The translations under genes were made by a program, and so were the position numbers. A DNA stretch of 64,000 bases from assembly GCA_007570785.1 (NCBI GenBank), contig ML662449.1, positions 12,463,564 to 12,527,563 of the forward strand. Reading direction: 5' to 3'. Of this stretch, positions 60,641-64,000 are shown one piece after another; the stretch's first letter is position 1, and the number at the start of each line of letters is the position of its first letter. The notes under the pieces are model-generated. The model was not told where the DNA came from, ran no database searches, and saw nothing but the letters and a program-made list of their open reading frames with translations. This DNA comes from Antilocapra americana (Eukaryota > Chordata > Mammalia > Artiodactyla > Antilocapridae).

Positions 60641-61549
60641 AGGTACGAAGATATCAATACAAGTAATTAATCCATGGTTAAATAAATTAATAGGGATGGA
60701 AACACAGTCTAAATATTCTCTTCATGAGTTTTCCACTCCTTTCATTATTCAGTCATTTTTACAATCTGAAAGTAACTGCTGGCATATATGTTGGTTGGAC
60801 TAATACTAATATAGAGACTGCATTCTTTGATGTACAAACATACTCCTTTAAAACATTAAAATCTTAACTAGCTTGTCTTTGACATTTTCCACATATATCT
60901 AAAATGTCAGAACCAACATTTGGGGCCTACAAATCTTTTGAGTGAAAGCCCAGGCCTTCAAATTGTGTGCCATTCACAGGTTTAAAATAGGAACATGTTC
61001 CATGTTGACTATGAGCTATTTGGAGATTTTTGAGGACATTAGAAAAGAATAATTTTATTTGGGGGAGAAATGTTAGAAGGTAGGAGTTTTTAGAGAGAAC
61101 CTATTTATTATCTGAATATTGAAATTAACACACATACATGCACACACAGACATGCATTATTACTCTCAAATCCAAGAATCTCAGCAAGAGTTAAAAATGC
61201 ATTCTAGGATCTTCCTGATCCTAAAGGCAAATCTGCCTAAATTTTTAGAAACAAAAAATAACTTTAGCATACATGAACTAACAGTATGTAATCATTTGTC
61301 AGTATAAAATATGAGAAATTTGGGTTAAACATAAAAAGATATATTCATTTGCAGGAAATGAAAAATTTCCAATATAAGGAGAAATACAAGTTTGCAATAT
61401 TTCAAGTCATAAGAAAAGCTGAGTGTATCTAATTTCCTCTGCATTATTTACTAGTAAATTAGGTTTATTGCACAATGTTTTAGAAACAGGTGCCAATAAC
61501 GTGATTTTTCCTTATGTTCACATCCTAGATACCATTTTTATATTTGCCT
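60641..61549. other. Unassigned AT-rich sequence
   Basis: No gene is seen. A short mixed CA run lies at about 61128-61152. Confidence 0.4.
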
Positions 61550-61559
61550 GGGGGAGAGT

Positions 61560-61815
61560 CCACTCCAGTACTCTTGCCTGGAAAATCCCATGGACGGAGG
61601 AGCCTGATAGGCTGCAGTCCACAGGGTCGTGAAGAGTGGGACATGACTGAGTGACTTCACTTTCACTTTTCACTTTCATGCATTGGAGAAGGAAATGGCA
61701 ACCCACCCACTCCAGTGTTCTTGCCTGGAGAATCCCAGGGATGGCAGAGCCTGGTAGGCTGCTGTTTATGGGGTCACCCAGAGTCAGACACGACTGAAGC
61801 GATTTAGCAGCAGCA
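61560..61815 (+). mobile_element. Bov-A2 SINE (dimer)
   Basis: Two Bov-A units are joined by the linker 'cactttcacttttcactttc'. The exact duplication GGGGGAGAGT at 61550-61559 and 61816-61825 encloses both units. Confidence 0.95.
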
Positions 61816-61957
61816 GGGGGAGAGTAGAAACATAGTTTTAGCTGACTTTCATATAGTCATAAGTTAGAGAAAATATTGAAATTTACTAAGCAATTTCCCA
61901 AGATGAAAAACGTTTTAGAATTCAAGGGATCCCAGTAATATAACTTATTAGTCCCTT

Positions 61958-62165
61958 GTATGCTTAGTTGCTCAGTCATGTCCAGCTCTTTGTGACCCCA
62001 TGGACTATTGCCCGCCAGGCTCCTCTGTCCATGGGATTCTTCAGGCAAGAATACTGGAGTGGGTAGCCTATTCCTTCTCCAGGGGACCTTTCTAATCCCA
62101 AGAATTGAACCGGGTCTCCTGCATTGCAGGCGGATTCTTTACCAGCTGAGCTACCAGGGAAGCCC
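61958..62165 (-). mobile_element. Bov-tA SINE, full length
   Basis: Minus strand, head at the right ('gctgagctaccagggaagcc'). The duplication is TATTAGTCCCTT at 61946-61957 and TATTAGTTCCTT at 62166-62177 (11 of 12). Confidence 0.95.
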
Positions 62166-62177
62166 TATTAGTTCCTT

Positions 62178-62984
62178 AGGATTCACTAAAATGACTGGAT
62201 ATCTGAATATAACAAATTTGGAATTGCAGATTTTCAACTAAAGGATAGCTGCTTTGGTCAAGGAAATGTAGGTATTAGACAAGATATGTGGACCAAGTAG
62301 GTGGCAATTGGAAGTGAATGCATTTTCCGTGACTCAACTGTCCTCTACTCAAAGGACTTCAGAGTTTGAAGAACACAACAGAACTGTGGTGGGTAAATTT
62401 CAAAGAGATTCACAGATTTTGACATATAAATGAATGCCACCTTGATTTTCTACACCTGACACTGGAGCACAAACCCCACATGGGTCTAAGTGGTGGCACA
62501 TCTACCTTATTATTGTGGCTCTGTTTCAAAGTAACAGATATTCACTGAGCATTTACTGTATTCCAAGGACTACGCTAAGCAATTTACATGTATCTTTTCC
62601 TTCAAGAATAAACTGGTTGAACTGATAGTAATAAGTGATACTCACACAAGAGATGAATTGTCCTTGGAATTCTAGTGACAAATACGTGACCCCAAAACAT
62701 ATGTTGAAGATATTGGCCATGCAGCCAAATTCTGAGCAATGTGTGGGTCTGCCTGATTCTGGGAAACACACTTTACTTGATGAAATTACTTTAGGCTTGT
62801 GGGTGTTTTGATTAGCTTCAGCTGTACATAGCGCAGACTACAAAATAAACTATGCCTTTAAAGAAAACAGAAGTTTATTTCTCTCACTTAAAAGAAGTCA
62901 AAAAGTGGAAAGTCCAGAGCTGCATGTCTTTTCCACGGTCCTCAGGGACACAAATTTCACTTATATTTTTGTTTTTATTAGCTA
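62178..62984. other. Unassigned sequence with weak MIR- and MER-like pieces
   Basis: 'gagcatttactgtattccaa' near 62550 is MIR-like (minus). 'acagaagtttatttctctca' near 62868 recalls an old MER-type element also hinted at near 44300. No gene is seen. Confidence 0.4.
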
Positions 62985-64000
62985 TATTGTTATTATTTAT
63001 ACCTGCTTACTTCTGGCTTATTATCTATACCTGTTTTTTTTTAATGGCTGTTGTAAGGTTTAGAATATGCAGTTTTAATTTATCACAATTTGCCTTCAAA
63101 TAAATTGTGGTGGTCGTTTTGGCTTGTCTCAGGTCGGATTTGGAGAAGGAAACGGCAACCCACTCCAGTATTCTTGCCTAGAGAATCCCATGGACAGAGG
63201 AGCCTGGCAGGCCATGGTCCACAGGGTCGCAGAGAGTTAGACACGACTGAAGCGCTAAGCACACACCTTCAAGTAATAGTATAACACTTTACATATAATG
63301 TAAATTCTAACAATGTAATTCCATTTCCTGCTTCCACCCTTTGAATTCAAATAGTTACTGTGGTCAAGCATTACTTCCATATGTTATATAAATTTTGCTT
63401 TAAATAGTCAATTATCTTTAAAAATTATTTTAAGTGAAGGGAAAAATATTTTATACTAACTCATATAGTTTCCATTTCTGACACTTTCCATTCTTTAGTA
63501 TAAATCTAAGTTTCTATGTAGCACTGTTTTTCTATGCCAAAGAATTTGCTTTAACATTTTTTATAATGCAGTTCTGCTGGCAACATTCTCTCAGCATTTG
63601 TTTTCTTTAGCCTTCATTTATGAAAGATATCTTCTCTAAATATAGGATTCTATGTGACAGACTTTTTTCTTTCAGCACTTTAAAAACGCCCTTTCATTGT
63701 CTTCTGACTTGCATAGTTTCTAATTAGAAGTTAACTGAAATTATTTTTTTTTCTGTACATAATCTTTTATCCCCCACAGGCTGCTTTTTATCTTTTCTTA
63801 TCACAAGTTTTCAACAATTTAATGGTGTCTTTTGCAGTGGTTTTTGTGAGTATGTGGGAATATGTGTGTTTTTCCTACTGAGGGCTCACTGAGCTTGTCT
63901 CATAATTTTCATCAAATACAAAAACAGTATCAGCTCTATTACTTCAAATAATTTTTCTATCACCCTTCTTACCTTCCTCTCATCCATATTACACGTATAT
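62985..64000 (-). mobile_element. Old L1 LINE fragment, continuing past the right edge
   Basis: 'tcagcatttgttttctttag', 'ctttcagcactttaaaaacg', then 'cattgtcttctgacttgcat' match the reverse complement of an internal part of old mammalian L1s. A Bov-A SINE interrupts it at 63137-63266. Confidence 0.65.
63137..63266 (+). mobile_element. Bov-A SINE, single unit
   Basis: 'ggagaaggaaacggcaaccc' to 'cacgactgaagcgctaagca' is one Bov-A unit without a tRNA-like head. Confidence 0.9.

Overview
The window is ordinary nuclear DNA from a ruminant, most probably a bovid. The evidence is the repeat content. There are many Bov-tA and Bov-A/A2 SINEs, which are tRNA-Glu heads joined to a BovB-derived body. 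There are several pieces of the BovB (RTE-type) LINE, the older cetartiodactyl CHR-type SINEs, L1, and the ancient mammalian L2, MIR and MER5A families. I cannot tell cattle, sheep or goat apart from this alone. The sequence is AT-rich and I found no intact multi-exon host gene, no tRNA or rRNA gene and no CpG-island promoter. The window is therefore intergenic or deep intronic.

Layout: 1-440 is the endonuclease end of a BovB LINE (minus) that runs off the left edge. 0.5-4.4 kb is mostly unassigned sequence. 4.4-5.8 kb is a long, ancient L2 (minus) that still shows its reverse-transcriptase region. 6.0-9.35 kb is a cluster of plus-strand L1 pieces interrupted by a Bov SINE and a BovB fragment. 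9.4-28.8 kb is old unique DNA with MIR, L2, MER5A, L1, CHR and Bov SINE insertions. 28.98-30.39 kb holds an RPL4 processed copy (minus) with an uninterrupted 423-residue frame. 32.69-33.15 kb holds two Bov-tA SINEs facing each other. 40.44-41.34 kb holds an RPS3A processed copy (plus) with a full 264-residue frame. 42-47 kb has a composite Bov-tA, a CHR SINE and a second long L2. 47.86-49.43 kb is a minus-strand L1 3' end split by two plus-strand BovB pieces. 51.6-56.4 kb is repeat-poor, AT-rich DNA that includes a diverged local duplication. 57.4-57.94 kb is a minisatellite of about 23 bp period. The right end is L1 remnants plus several Bov SINEs.

The window has no operon-like or pathway logic. 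The only long coding frames are the two ribosomal-protein retrocopies, about 10 kb apart and on opposite strands. Both have lost their introns and carry poly-A tails and candidate flanking direct repeats, so they look like LINE-mediated mRNA insertions. Nearly all shorter open frames are accidental frames through repeats. I did not find a new biological system. The items most worth checking are the two intact retrocopies, the minisatellite, the duplicated segment at 54.6/55.5 kb and the inverted SINE pair.
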